From Candidatus Nitrosopelagicus sp. (GTDB taxonomy: Archaea; Thermoproteota; Nitrososphaeria; Nitrososphaerales; Nitrosopumilaceae): a stretch of DNA of 64,000 nt. The notes under the pieces are model-generated. The model worked only from the letters and a program-made list of their open reading frames with translations, was not told where the DNA came from and ran no database searches. The position numbers and the translations under genes were made by a program. The DNA is taken from positions 1 through 64,000 of the forward strand of contig JAOMDA010000004.1 of assembly GCA_028345295.1 (NCBI GenBank). Direction: 5' to 3'. Positions 9,501-16,026 of this stretch are shown piece after piece (position 1 is the stretch's first letter; each line of letters opens with the position of its first letter).

Positions 9501-10533
9501 GACTTGGAGTTCCCGGAGGATTGTATGCATAAATGTTCAGTGGAGATGATATAGTAACTGTCCCCTCTGGTATCACAGCAGATTGTGAGATTCCTTCAAA
9601 ATCAACTCCATTTCCGGTTACTGTATTATCTGAAAATGTTAAAACACTAGAGGATGAATCTGCTACGATTCCCTTATTCGAATTAATTACAGAATTATCT
9701 GTCATAGTAAGGAGCTGACTGTTTCTAAGGTGGATTCCAATACCGCTATTACTAATGGTGTTGTTTGTAGTTATACCTCCTTTTGACGTATAATGCTCTA
9801 TTCCATATTCGCTTGCGCCAGAGATTGTATTGTTATTAAAACAAATGCCTACGGTATCATCATTACCAACAACATTCCAGTCATTTTTAATTCCAATATT
9901 TGTACCAGATATTGTATTGCCTTCTATGAGATATGCACTTGAACCAGTACATTGATTGTTTCCTCGTCCATTGTAAGGAAAGATTCCCGTGTAGCTATTG
10001 GTAATTACATTATCTGTAATCTTTGAAGAATATCCTGCGACCAGATCAATTGCTGCACCATGAGGATATGATCCTGGAGAGGAAATTGTATTTCCCGTAA
10101 TTGTTGGTCCAGGATATGGATTTCCAATGGATAATATTCCATGGTAAAATCCATTGATTGTCAAGTTTTTAATTACAACGTTTGATTTGTTTTCCAGAAA
10201 AACTCCAGCATTTCCCATCATCCAATGTTTTGTACCACAATTGGTGGTACTACTCATCATACAGTTTTCATCTCGTACACCACCTGAAATTGTGTAACCT
10301 GCACCATCAAGAGTGATTCCATCAGAACCTATCTCAACTCCATGATTTGTGCTTACCACACTAATGTTTCCAGTAAGAGTGCATGTCTTTGTTGCATAAT
10401 CCCAAGTTCCTATTGAACCACAACCAGAGACAACCCCACCAAATTCATCATCAATAATTGTATACGGTGCAATAATATCTTCAAATTCTGCATATGCCTC
10501 TCCCAAAAATGATGGAACTAACAGTAGTAGCAC
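586..10533 (-). CDS. Giant secreted mosaic protein: beta-helix, CARDB, HYR and cupredoxin modules
   Basis: About 3,315 residues, probably exported and binding copper at the cell surface. Order of parts: signal peptide ending GEAYA (1-15); three right-handed beta-helix blocks of N-N-x-I repeats (about 30-880), each opened by a C-x3-I-G-x-W...K-T-C-x-L header; a CARDB domain (about 920-1050); a segment with WVRNNAVWWSNEQ (about 1260); a degenerate cupredoxin (about 1405-1503); two CIGxENAPAGTT modules (about 1630-1880); Ig-like domains (about 2248-2588); a Pro/Glu-rich linker (about 2593-2658); two cupredoxins with full His/Cys/His/Met ligands and the CMVHPWM loop (about 2657-2762 and 2852-2957). 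Twelve HYR signatures (FPVGxTxVTCxAxDxAGN type) are interspersed and fill the C-terminus. No terminal membrane anchor is visible. The GTG start at 10533 gives a signal peptide without a basic n-region. Codons upstream to a TAG near 10600 continue the frame (…LRVSILSGFFLV…), so the true start may be a non-canonical codon upstream. Ligand or adhesion role is inferred. Confidence 0.85.
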   Translation of the reverse strand: MLLLLVPSFLGEAYAEFEDIIAPYTIIDDEFGGVVSGCGSIGTWDYATKTCTLTGNISVVSTNHGVEIGSDGITLDGAGYTISGGVRDENCMMSSTTNCGTKHWMMGNAGVFLENKSNVVIKNLTINGFYHGILSIGNPYPGPTITGNTISSPGSYPHGAAIDLVAGYSSKITDNVITNSYTGIFPYNGRGNNQCTGSSAYLIEGNTISGTNIGIKNDWNVVGNDDTVGICFNNNTISGASEYGIEHYTSKGGITTNNTISNSGIGIHLRNSQLLTMTDNSVINSNKGIVADSSSSVLTFSDNTVTGNGVDFEGISQSAVIPEGTVTISSPLNIYAYNPPGTPSPTGGDCTQIGMWDASTKTCTLTADVVTSAYVGAIKIGQAIWEGSTYDSYIGEGSTEGITIDGDGHKLTGADAGGMSDAGVYLYKTHFSTVKDLIIEDFKVGINSHQTNGVTITGNTIRNADSYGLYVYDTGSCPDCGSGVVIENNTIENSGNSSGGGSIHLDGFMGDGTCNTTIPYFVDLSEIGQPPPGNNPTPVTVKGNSITNTPGWGITLNAAGACIDNNTINSAGSGMNIYGPGYSNSQSNNNKISNNVITSAGNNGIVLAGSGNTIDSNTVTNTGGQGFYFNSQSQNNIITNNISNNNGAIGFYFELNSGSMHTFTGNTASGNGQADFEGISTGPVGPFTISSSGGDCSEIGTWNQGSKTCTLNTDLSDTINIYDSGITLDGNSHTLDTGETPTGSGYGGILNSGSGNTIKNLTVKGFTSGILITGNTATVKNNVLDGNHSGFSIASNSMGDGNNLVIENTIKNSLWRAFTLVNTDNNQVYNNNFISNTEKGYHVNGNNNIFNLDAPYGGNYYQNEQNGLYSTNNCQDNWIEDAFCSGGNGPMVFGSGSAAAYDYRPWITMNGWVGYTPPAAPIDLILEGTRVVPEPFGGDFYAGEANYWVDGTIKNVGSGIADNVSINIKVVKPNGSVLCDDCWQSVMNNFSTTPLSLNPNQGYSFHNSGGNEILSSFALGTYTVTVTVDPNNVVSETDETNNVWTGTFTVVEVGDTTPPTIEFRIPGSLHPNNVAGNGNLNANDTLIFDENVGGGYTPPDATGFLFDGWHLQLSDDVGGDWGSGLPDGIQPANHSCSVDGFEIPKSNASADYGSWGYSGTYEGYNYYYKFPIGTSTVTCTASDTAGNVATAGFTVTANLPANPIAASEFSYETQNHIIDWVNNDITSLNFLELMQLAITNGEFSGISNTSILDLSLSTDIPNWVRNNAVWWSNEQVNDATFVAGIDWLVNNPSETADIIPPVLDLSTVSYPNNYPTFGDAQSGFTYLTDTGFYGGITDGYSLPTATDNIGVVSGPTCTENDVPVSSENFPGISTNPEWFSGTVTVTCTASDAAGNVGTASFTITKYNGYLIDISSDGLSVRAYGYSQPNQSLNHNTHPFVVWWNVDSISHTITSGNPIDGPSGHFDSGLITPGSHFIHYMTESGTYAYYDPNHPSLTGKLVVSGDTTLLTGSGVPADTTPPVITWLDGTPFSDQTFTTEDPYGYSYAFGLRALDNVTIMSFDCISNIDSVHEQLFSQSNYQRYGVDGSGTAILFPIGSTSISCTATDDEGTMTTEMFTVNVVLEGDAVITPFTTVQTDIGGGHVCIGYENAPAGTTLVRLIWNDVGQNAVSLNDYPLGYTPFDVNDSDASCLFNSSQDTCPFCGDSTTIGGWTANNGGYWWVEAFTSYSNVNTLNPNDEGMSTQIFLEAVPFYIPPADTPADASNFNTVLSYAIDSCIGFENAPAGTTTVQLLNSDYVPSGDFPGSGGFAVLDANYLPSYTPSYIEELGITPGQCINRGQGGASSSNSHPAGEYKVAAYDSSGSLIAYSTPLVLERYQNYGPSLTVPDDITQTTTDPDGATVSFTATLTSEGPALEMHPTNLFCNISGQSFDESFAYSNPIHTNTLQTVEVTGVFPVGTTTVNCNGYSVGGINANRQGDEFPTFDVTVVLEAASDDTPPTITAENITQTATNSLGTAVSYNVTASDNSGVAPSVTCTLESGSFFQIGITPVTCTARDAANNTTTAEFTVTVNYTALADTQAPNLSMPSNVSKTISMGQGTVVTYSTPTATDNYGVTSGPTCTPQSGTAFPVGNTIVTCTASDAAGNTATDTFTVTVIKEGPGDVSPPTFQGVSDITVDAFTSNGARVTYEIPIATDDVGVTSGPTCTPQSGSFFPVGTTSVTCTATDAAGNQGSTSFSVYVKSQISVPETIQTSVSINPGKASYYNNETITATGNVSPVTGEQVTFKITDSENNVLAIEQKSPSSIGAYNISFTPNILWSSSGTYVINATYGTSEENTSFYFEVIEEQIEQPVDSAENPTNLDIFLTDLQGTPVGATYRNIEIGETIQIDATLYHSHLGTSVPKANETVFLSVEGETSQVLLQSLTTNFGGSVSLKFTLQESLAPGTYTVNARSLGNGWEVNSPPLTFTATKPTAQVSVSEVLSTSDKGQKVSTYDAGNLAFFKTNLTSSTNTPVLVTINVFDAQNNTLGVGFFKSTLGAGESEIVLGFELPQDTATGVASVYTNVFTDWPDRGGVLITDEVKASVNIIGLESTVAPTPSPITKPGIDVKIDSGDTSVTSDIIPDPAPTPVPESEPVPELPAPEPLIVEPIKPSFGGQVIVENAAGSSIPGCEETNECFIPNIVKIDKGGEVVFQNNDTAAHTSTAGTPADGPSGVWDSSLIMMGSSYSVTLDEPGTYPYFCMVHPWMIGGVVVGDGIFVDKIPPIVKTPSIILETIQNETSRTKIVTWNTPTAIDNVDGTWSDNSIKCTPASGTLFPVGNTKVTCFATDVAGNTGSSSFIVVVSHKDTQVHEYVGKHVIVENAAGSSIPGCEPNCFIPATVTIDAGGEVVFSNNDTAAHTSTSGTPSSGPDGNWDSSLVMMGTSYSVILEEPGEYPYFCMVHPWMTGLVIVEDVLGLNRDLTAPTFFPPPKSIHNQSSNPLGAIVQYEKPLVIDDSFIIENTKCTPSSGTLFPVGKTTVKCTATDAAGNTGHTTFSITVGESPPDTTPPVIITPSYLLYKMLSPTELLSLSAEIERTQRVHQMTFDVTASDDSGYTTEIKCSPPSGTFFPIGTTPVTCTTSDAAGNIASASFDVTILAWNDISDKSPPTISASSDIIEHTSYSRGSIVTYTIPTAYDDSGLDGNVLCMPMSGSLFLIGTTTVTCTASDTVGNTTSSSFNITIIALSQDISPPTFSETEDITKLAINPTGTAVQYFTPTAFDQSPLEGPVICTPQSGSLFSVGQTIVTCSATDVAGNIGAVAFIITVTLYNEGVN
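594..599 (-). promoter_or_regulatory. Shine-Dalgarno site for the CFI-box gene
   Basis: On the minus strand AAGGAG lies 7 nt before ATG 586, inside the last codons of the 3,315-residue gene. With the TAATG stop/start overlap it argues for coupled re-initiation of the downstream gene. Confidence 0.7.
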
Positions 10534-10650
10534 TAAGAAAAATCCACTTAGAATACTTACCCTTAGTCCTATATTATGAAATATTCTATCAACCCCTATG
10601 TCAATGCCGATCTATTTCGCAGTTTGATCAGGATCAATGGATTTTCAAAC

Positions 10651-10660
10651 TATATAAAAT
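10651..10660 (-). promoter_or_regulatory. Putative TATA box for the giant surface-protein gene
   Basis: On the minus strand ATTTTATATA is the best archaeal TATA-like element upstream of the gene. It predicts a transcript start near 10630, about 95 nt before GTG 10533, leaving room for the longer signal peptide discussed for that gene. Confidence 0.4.
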
Positions 10661-10767
10661 TTCAAAAATTTTTTTATAAAATAATTATTTGGTAAACTAC
10701 GAAACCCTGTGTTCGTACATTACTTTACTAGCAGTATACTTTTTAGTATAAAATATTGAGAATGCAT

Positions 10768-10827
10768 GTGTGTCTGTGTTCCTGTGTCATACTTCGCAGT
10801 TTGGTCTCAGATGACATGGACACACAC
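10768..10827. repeat. Imperfect inverted repeat, possible structured RNA
   Basis: Arms pair as GTGTGT (10768-10773) with ACACAC (10822-10827), TCC (10780-10782) with GGA (10818-10820), and TGTCAT (10785-10790) with ATGACA (10811-10816). The 20-nt loop contains TTCGCAGTTTG, which is repeated 177 nt away nearer the giant gene. The strand of any RNA cannot be decided from the sequence. Confidence 0.4.
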
Positions 10828-10935
10828 TAAATTTAATTAATTAATCTACATCAACCACTTCCAACCATTACCATTTTCACACATCAAATTGTCGCCACTA
10901 TATAGGAGCTTTCTAGAATATAACTCTGACTAGAA

Positions 10936-13900
10936 TTATTCTACAGAAATACGAATCTTCATGCCATCAATGTCGTCATCTTTGTATTCTTTGCATGACT
11001 CTTCAAAATCGACTTGCTTTACTCTAACTAAAAATGCAATCTCATCAGTTTTTCCCTTTATCAAATCAAGTGACTCTGAGTCAAGGTCTAAAATTGATGC
11101 TTTGGATAAGATATCAGTTGGGTTGTAGCCCCTTTCTTTTCTTAGTGTCTGTAGTCGCCTTGCAAGATCTTTGATCAATCCTTTAGCCATCATTTCGTTG
11201 TCTCGTTCAAGTGAAATCATGACTACTAGATTTTGTCTTTTTGCAAACTGGTATTTCTCATCAACATCAAAGTCAACGATGAAATCTTCCTTGTCTAAAA
11301 CTATGGAGTTTTGGTCTATTTGAAATGTAAATGAACCATTACTGTTCAATTCAGTGATGATTGTCTCAGGATCAGTCTCTGAGAACATTTGTAAAAGTTT
11401 TCCCATATCTTGCTTTGCTTTTGGACCAATTGCGCTTCGCTCCAGTTCAATTTTAGGAACTACTGGCAATCCATTTTGTTTTAACTCTAGATACTGTTCT
11501 ATTCCTTCTGCATTATCAATTTCAAAAATTTTGTAATTTTGAATGTTCATTTGAGATTTGACTAATTCTGAGAGTGACTCTAAGACATTTTTCTGATCTT
11601 TTCCAAGACAAATTATTGCCTCATTAAGTGGCCATCTTCTTTTTAGCTTTCCTTTCATTCTAGCAGCAGCTGCCACTGAAACTACGTCCTTTAACAAGTC
11701 AAATGACTCTTCAATTTTTTCATCAATTAATGAAGTATCTTGTTTTGGCCAGGTTTCAAGTAAGATGTTTTCTTTTTCACCAAATATCGTACTGTAAAGA
11801 TACTGTGTTGTAAATGGCGAAAATGGATGAATTAGTATGTCAATTGTCTTTAGTGTCTTTGCAAGGATTGCATAAATTGTAGAACGTCTGTCTTTTTGCG
11901 AATCATCTTCGTCCCATAGCTCTGACTTTGTAATTGGAATGTAAATTTGGCTAAGTGAGTTTATCAAAAAGTCTTCTATTGCTTTTCCTGACTCGTGGAA
12001 CTTGCATGCGTTGTTTGCATCTGTTGTTTTTTGTACCATTCTTTGAAGTTTTGATAAAAGCCAAATGTCAGGTGGGGTAAGTAAGTTGTTTTTCTTTGCC
12101 CATTCTACAGTTGTCTCATTTATGTCAAATTTGTCATATTCGCTGTTTTGTCTATAAAATGTATGAAGGTGATAAAGCGTACTGATGACCTGATATGGTC
12201 TTGACATGAGCTCTTTTGTGCTAAAGTTTAGTGGTTCAATTGGGCTTGATTTCCACATAAAATAGAATCTGACTAGATCTACTGGATATTTCTCTAAAAG
12301 TTCTGATGCCTCAATTACGTTTCCTTTGCTTTTGCTCATTTTATTTCCATTTTCATCTAGTACGTGACCTTGGAATAGAAATGACTTGTAGGGCGACACT
12401 GGTGCATTATTCAGTATTACATTTTCAATTAGCAGTGTGTATGCCCATCCTCTCGTTTGGTCAATTCCTTCTGTAAAAAATGGAGCGGGAATTTTTTCCT
12501 TGTACTGTGCCTCATCTAAGGAAGCAAATGGAGCAGAACCGCTGTTGTGCCATGTGTCAAGTACAAATTCCTCTCTTTCCATAGTTGCACTACATTTCTT
12601 ACATTTGATCAGTACATTGTCAATCCATGGTCTATGTAGCTCAAAGTCATCACCATCAGGAAGTTCTGATGAGGCCTCTATGATTTCTTTTCTGGAAAAC
12701 AGTCTTTCTATGTTACCACACTCTTTGCAGTTCCATATTGGAATTGGGCATCCCCAGAATCTTTCTCGTGATATACACCATGGGTGTTTTTCTTTGATAA
12801 TTTCTAAAAATCTATTTTTTGGAGCCTCAAAAAAGTATTCAACATCTTCAGCCGCCTTGATTGCTTTGTCATCAAGCTTATCAAGCATGTAAAAGTACTC
12901 CCTTCTTGCAAGCCAGACTAGTCCATGGTTGCAACGCCAGCAAAGAGGATATTTGTGTTTAATCTTGCCAATCTTTACTAGTGCATTTTTTTCTTTGATT
13001 GATTCTACTAATTTCTCATCAGCATCTCTAACAAATAACCCCGAATATTTTCCTGCATCCTCAGTAAATTTTACTGCATCATCAATTGGGGAAAAAACTG
13101 TGACTTTTCTTTTTATTGCAATGTTATGGTCTTCTTCACCATTTGCAGGGGACAAATGCACAAGCCCACTTCCTGCGTTTACATCAACAAAATCTTCTGC
13201 AACTGTAACATGATAGTTGTCTTGTTTTGCAATTTCTGCAAGTTTTGGAATCTCATCTAAAAGTGGATGAATGTATTTTTTGCCCTCCATCTCAGAGCCT
13301 AGAAATGTTTTTTCTATTTTGTAGTCTTCAATTTTTACCTCATTCATGAATTCTTCTAGTCTAGTTTTTCCTACAATCCATGTTTCACCATCTACTGCAA
13401 TCTCTACATATTCTTCTTTTGGATTTACACCAACCATTGCATCTGTAACTAGTGTAAATGGCATTGTAGTCCAGACAATCAAAAATTTATCCTCTTCTGC
13501 AAGTTTTACTTTGTAATATAATGACGGATCTTTTACCATGTCATAGCCTTGATTTACTTCAGAATGACTAAGTGATGTCTGGCAGCTTGGGCAGTATGCT
13601 ACTACTCTAAACCCTTCAGTAAGTATATCATTTTCAAACGCCTTTTTCATTAATTTCCATTCATTTTCAATAAATTCATCTTTGTATGTCCAGTACGCAT
13701 TATCCTGATTGAGTGACATGCCTAACATGTCATCAGCTTCAACCCATTTTGCATGATATTTTTTTACAATTTTTTTACATTCAGTTACAAGCCTTTCAAT
13801 GTCTTCTGATGTTGTAATGTCATTTTTACCATTTTCAACTCCTAACTCTTTTTCTGCTTGAAGTTCTACTGGAAGTCCTTGTGTGTCCCATCCTGCATTA

Positions 13901-14136
13901 AAAATTACTTTGTTTCCCAGTAAGACATTGTATCTGTACCACAAGTCTTTGAAAACTCGACCTCGAAGATGACCAGCATGAGGTATTCCATTCATTGTAG
14001 GAGGACCCTCGATAAACATAATTTCATTTGTTTTATCACCAGAGTCTTGAATCATCTTTGCCACATCCTGATTTTTCAAGTCCTCATTGACAATTTTTTC
14101 AATTTCTTTGATATCGAAGTTTTCTACTTGTTTCAT
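10936..14136 (-). CDS. ileS: Isoleucyl-tRNA synthetase
   Basis: Charges tRNA-Ile in the cytoplasm. The class I signatures are complete: HAGH at residues 53-56 (HIGH motif) and KMSKS at 599-603. The ISRERFWGCPIP block of the Ile/Val/Leu family is present, and the editing domain lies between the two halves of the Rossmann fold. Cysteine pairs CPSC (about 182), CWRC (about 400), CKEC (about 464) and CKKC (about 520) suggest bound zinc. At 1,066 residues it has the length of archaeal/eukaryal-type IleRS. It is divergent from purD with 72 nt between the starts. Confidence 0.97.
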   Translation of the reverse strand: MKQVENFDIKEIEKIVNEDLKNQDVAKMIQDSGDKTNEIMFIEGPPTMNGIPHAGHLRGRVFKDLWYRYNVLLGNKVIFNAGWDTQGLPVELQAEKELGVENGKNDITTSEDIERLVTECKKIVKKYHAKWVEADDMLGMSLNQDNAYWTYKDEFIENEWKLMKKAFENDILTEGFRVVAYCPSCQTSLSHSEVNQGYDMVKDPSLYYKVKLAEEDKFLIVWTTMPFTLVTDAMVGVNPKEEYVEIAVDGETWIVGKTRLEEFMNEVKIEDYKIEKTFLGSEMEGKKYIHPLLDEIPKLAEIAKQDNYHVTVAEDFVDVNAGSGLVHLSPANGEEDHNIAIKRKVTVFSPIDDAVKFTEDAGKYSGLFVRDADEKLVESIKEKNALVKIGKIKHKYPLCWRCNHGLVWLARREYFYMLDKLDDKAIKAAEDVEYFFEAPKNRFLEIIKEKHPWCISRERFWGCPIPIWNCKECGNIERLFSRKEIIEASSELPDGDDFELHRPWIDNVLIKCKKCSATMEREEFVLDTWHNSGSAPFASLDEAQYKEKIPAPFFTEGIDQTRGWAYTLLIENVILNNAPVSPYKSFLFQGHVLDENGNKMSKSKGNVIEASELLEKYPVDLVRFYFMWKSSPIEPLNFSTKELMSRPYQVISTLYHLHTFYRQNSEYDKFDINETTVEWAKKNNLLTPPDIWLLSKLQRMVQKTTDANNACKFHESGKAIEDFLINSLSQIYIPITKSELWDEDDSQKDRRSTIYAILAKTLKTIDILIHPFSPFTTQYLYSTIFGEKENILLETWPKQDTSLIDEKIEESFDLLKDVVSVAAAARMKGKLKRRWPLNEAIICLGKDQKNVLESLSELVKSQMNIQNYKIFEIDNAEGIEQYLELKQNGLPVVPKIELERSAIGPKAKQDMGKLLQMFSETDPETIITELNSNGSFTFQIDQNSIVLDKEDFIVDFDVDEKYQFAKRQNLVVMISLERDNEMMAKGLIKDLARRLQTLRKERGYNPTDILSKASILDLDSESLDLIKGKTDEIAFLVRVKQVDFEESCKEYKDDDIDGMKIRISVE

Positions 14137-14178
14137 CTAACGTCTGGAATGTTTTTTCCTATAATAATAATCTCTTTG

Positions 14179-14186
14179 AATATATA
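14179..14186 (+). promoter_or_regulatory. Putative TATA box for purD
   Basis: AATATATA is centred about 26 nt before the TTG start at 14209, the spacing expected for a leaderless archaeal transcript. It sits in the 72-nt divergent gap shared with ileS. Confidence 0.5.
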
Positions 14187-14208
14187 GTACAATTCTGTTG
14201 TATAATTA

Positions 14209-15471
14209 TTGGTAAATGTTTTAGTTGTTGGCTCTGGTGGACGCGAACATGCCTTATCCTGGAAATTATCACAGTCAGATTTAGTTGATGAAGTTTTTGT
14301 TGCACCTGGGAATGGTGGAACATTACAAAATATTCCAATTCCTGTTGATGATATTGATGCATTAGCAAATTTTGCGCAAGAAAAAAGTTGTTTTACAGTA
14401 GTTGGTCCTGAAGCCCCTCTGGCAAATGGTTTAGTTGACAAATTCACTGAGAAGGGTCTGCCAGTATTTGGTCCATCAAAACAAGCTGCACAATTAGAAT
14501 CTAGTAAAATTTGGGCTAAAGAATTTATGAAAAGAAATGACATTCCGACAGCTGATTTTGAGATATTTGATGACGCACAAAAAGCAAAAGAGTTTGTCAG
14601 TACATATGAGAAACAAGTAGTAATCAAGGCTGATGGTCTTGCAGCAGGTAAGGGAGTAATTGTTTGTAGTAATAATGACGAAGCAAATGATGCAATCGAT
14701 AAGATTCTAGTCAAAAAAGAATTTGGAGATGCAGGCTCAAAAATCATAATTGAAGAAAGAATTGATGGTATTGAGGCATCATACATTGCATTATGTGATG
14801 GATTAGTGGGAATTCCTATGGCTACAAGTCAAGATCACAAAAGAGCTTACGATGATGACAAGGGACCAAATACTGGCGGCATGGGTGCATATTCACCAAC
14901 ACCTGTGATAGATGACAAACTTGGTAGTGTAATACAAGAAGAAATTATTGGTAAAACAATTTCATCAATGACTAAAGAGGGAATTGAGTTTCGAGGATTC
15001 CTTTACGCTGGAATAATGATTCGTGATGGTAGACCATATGTTTTAGAGTATAATGTACGAATGGGTGATCCTGAATGTCAGCCAATATTGATGCGTTTAG
15101 ATTCTGATTTGTTCAAGTATCTCAAAGCTTCATCTGAAGGAAAATTAAATGATTTACCAAAAATTTCTTGGAAGGATGAATCAGCAGTTTGTATTGTTTT
15201 GGCATCAAATGGATATCCAAATTCTTATCCTAAAGGAGATGAAATCTCTGGTCTTGATAATATCTCTGAAAATTCTTTTGTTTTTCATGCAGGAACAAAA
15301 AATGAAGGTGGACGAATTATTTCAAACGGAGGTCGTGTTTTAGGTGTTACCGCATTAGGTTCTTCCCTAGCTGATGCAATAAATAATGCATATAGTGTTG
15401 CAGAAAAAATTCATTGGGAAAACAAGTATCAACGAAGTGATATAGGAAAAAAGGGGCTTTCCTATCTATGA
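14209..15471 (+). CDS. purD: Phosphoribosylamine-glycine ligase (GAR synthetase)
   Basis: Second step of purine synthesis: ATP-dependent joining of glycine to phosphoribosylamine. The N-terminal nucleotide-binding loop LVVGSGGREHALSWKL is followed by an ATP-grasp core with KADGLAAGKG, GPNTGGMGAYSPTP and MGDPECQP. Its 420 residues match the stand-alone enzyme. It starts at TTG 14209; the nearby ATG 14215 is out of frame. Its stop overlaps the stop of the convergent cyclo-ligase gene. purN lies about 2 kb away, so several purine genes cluster here. Confidence 0.96.
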   Translation: MVNVLVVGSGGREHALSWKLSQSDLVDEVFVAPGNGGTLQNIPIPVDDIDALANFAQEKSCFTVVGPEAPLANGLVDKFTEKGLPVFGPSKQAAQLESSKIWAKEFMKRNDIPTADFEIFDDAQKAKEFVSTYEKQVVIKADGLAAGKGVIVCSNNDEANDAIDKILVKKEFGDAGSKIIIEERIDGIEASYIALCDGLVGIPMATSQDHKRAYDDDKGPNTGGMGAYSPTPVIDDKLGSVIQEEIIGKTISSMTKEGIEFRGFLYAGIMIRDGRPYVLEYNVRMGDPECQPILMRLDSDLFKYLKASSEGKLNDLPKISWKDESAVCIVLASNGYPNSYPKGDEISGLDNISENSFVFHAGTKNEGGRIISNGGRVLGVTALGSSLADAINNAYSVAEKIHWENKYQRSDIGKKGLSYL

Positions 15472-16026
15472 TGTTTTAATAATATCAGTTTCTGTTACAA
15501 CCCAATCCATTTTAACATCATACTCTGAAGTTGGAATTGATTTTACAATTTGTTTTGAATATGTTAATGCAATTTTGGTTGGATTATTTTTTGTAAGGTA
15601 TTTATCATAAAATCCATAGCCATAACCGAGTCTATTTCCATTATTGTCTAATCCTATGCATGGAACTAGTATTACATCATGATTTTCTTCTATAGGGCAG
15701 TTTTCTTTTGGTTCTGAAATATTAAAATTGCCTTTTTCAAGCTTTGTTACATTCTCAATTTTTCTAAAAACCATTGTATCATCAGAGACTTTAGGTAATG
15801 ATACTATTTTTTTTTCATTTAATAGGAATTTGATTATATTATTGGTTTGGACTTCACTCCCAATGGAATAATAGCATCCAATTGATTTCGCTTCAGAGAA
15901 TGATTTCATTGTTTTCAATTTTGACAAAATTTTTTGAGCGTGAATCCCCATAATCTCAAATGACATAGCGTCTCTTTTTTCTAAAAGATGCTTTCGTAAA
16001 GCATCTTTTTCAGGATTAGATGTCAA
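15466..16026 (-). CDS. 5-formyltetrahydrofolate cyclo-ligase family protein
   Basis: Converts 5-formyl-THF to 5,10-methenyl-THF using ATP, recovering folate from a dead-end form. The family signature GYGYGFYD is at residues 134-141, with the basic N-terminal RKHLLEKRDA region. At 186 residues it is full length. It starts at TTG 16026 and overlaps the end of folD by 11 nt, so the two folate genes are co-transcribed and probably coupled. Confidence 0.9.
   Translation of the reverse strand: MTSNPEKDALRKHLLEKRDAMSFEIMGIHAQKILSKLKTMKSFSEAKSIGCYYSIGSEVQTNNIIKFLLNEKKIVSLPKVSDDTMVFRKIENVTKLEKGNFNISEPKENCPIEENHDVILVPCIGLDNNGNRLGYGYGFYDKYLTKNNPTKIALTYSKQIVKSIPTSEYDVKMDWVVTETDIIKTS

Larger units (their letters stand above)
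10534..10935. other. 402-nt gene-free region between ileS and the giant surface-protein gene
   Basis: No convincing protein gene. It holds the putative promoter of the giant gene, a direct repeat TTCGCAGTTTG at 10616-10626 and 10793-10803, a small dyad TATACT-TTTT-AGTATA near 10737-10752, and a larger imperfect hairpin at 10768-10827. Composition around the hairpin is visibly less AT-rich than the flanks. Two ORFs of 22-24 codons here look accidental. Confidence 0.5.

Noticed and set aside
875-9718. Many plus-strand ORFs of 60-136 codons across the giant gene
   Set aside because: They run opposite the 3,315-residue frame, follow its HYR and beta-helix repeats as low-complexity mirror sequence, and match no family.
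10762-10830. Two 22-24 codon ORFs in the gene-free region
   Set aside because: Both arise from the GT/CA-rich hairpin arms, lack a ribosome-binding site, and have odd Cys/His content.
14133-14786. 217-codon minus-strand ORF over the start of purD
   Set aside because: It overlaps a clear purD frame and reads as Ser/Phe-rich mirror sequence without domain signals.
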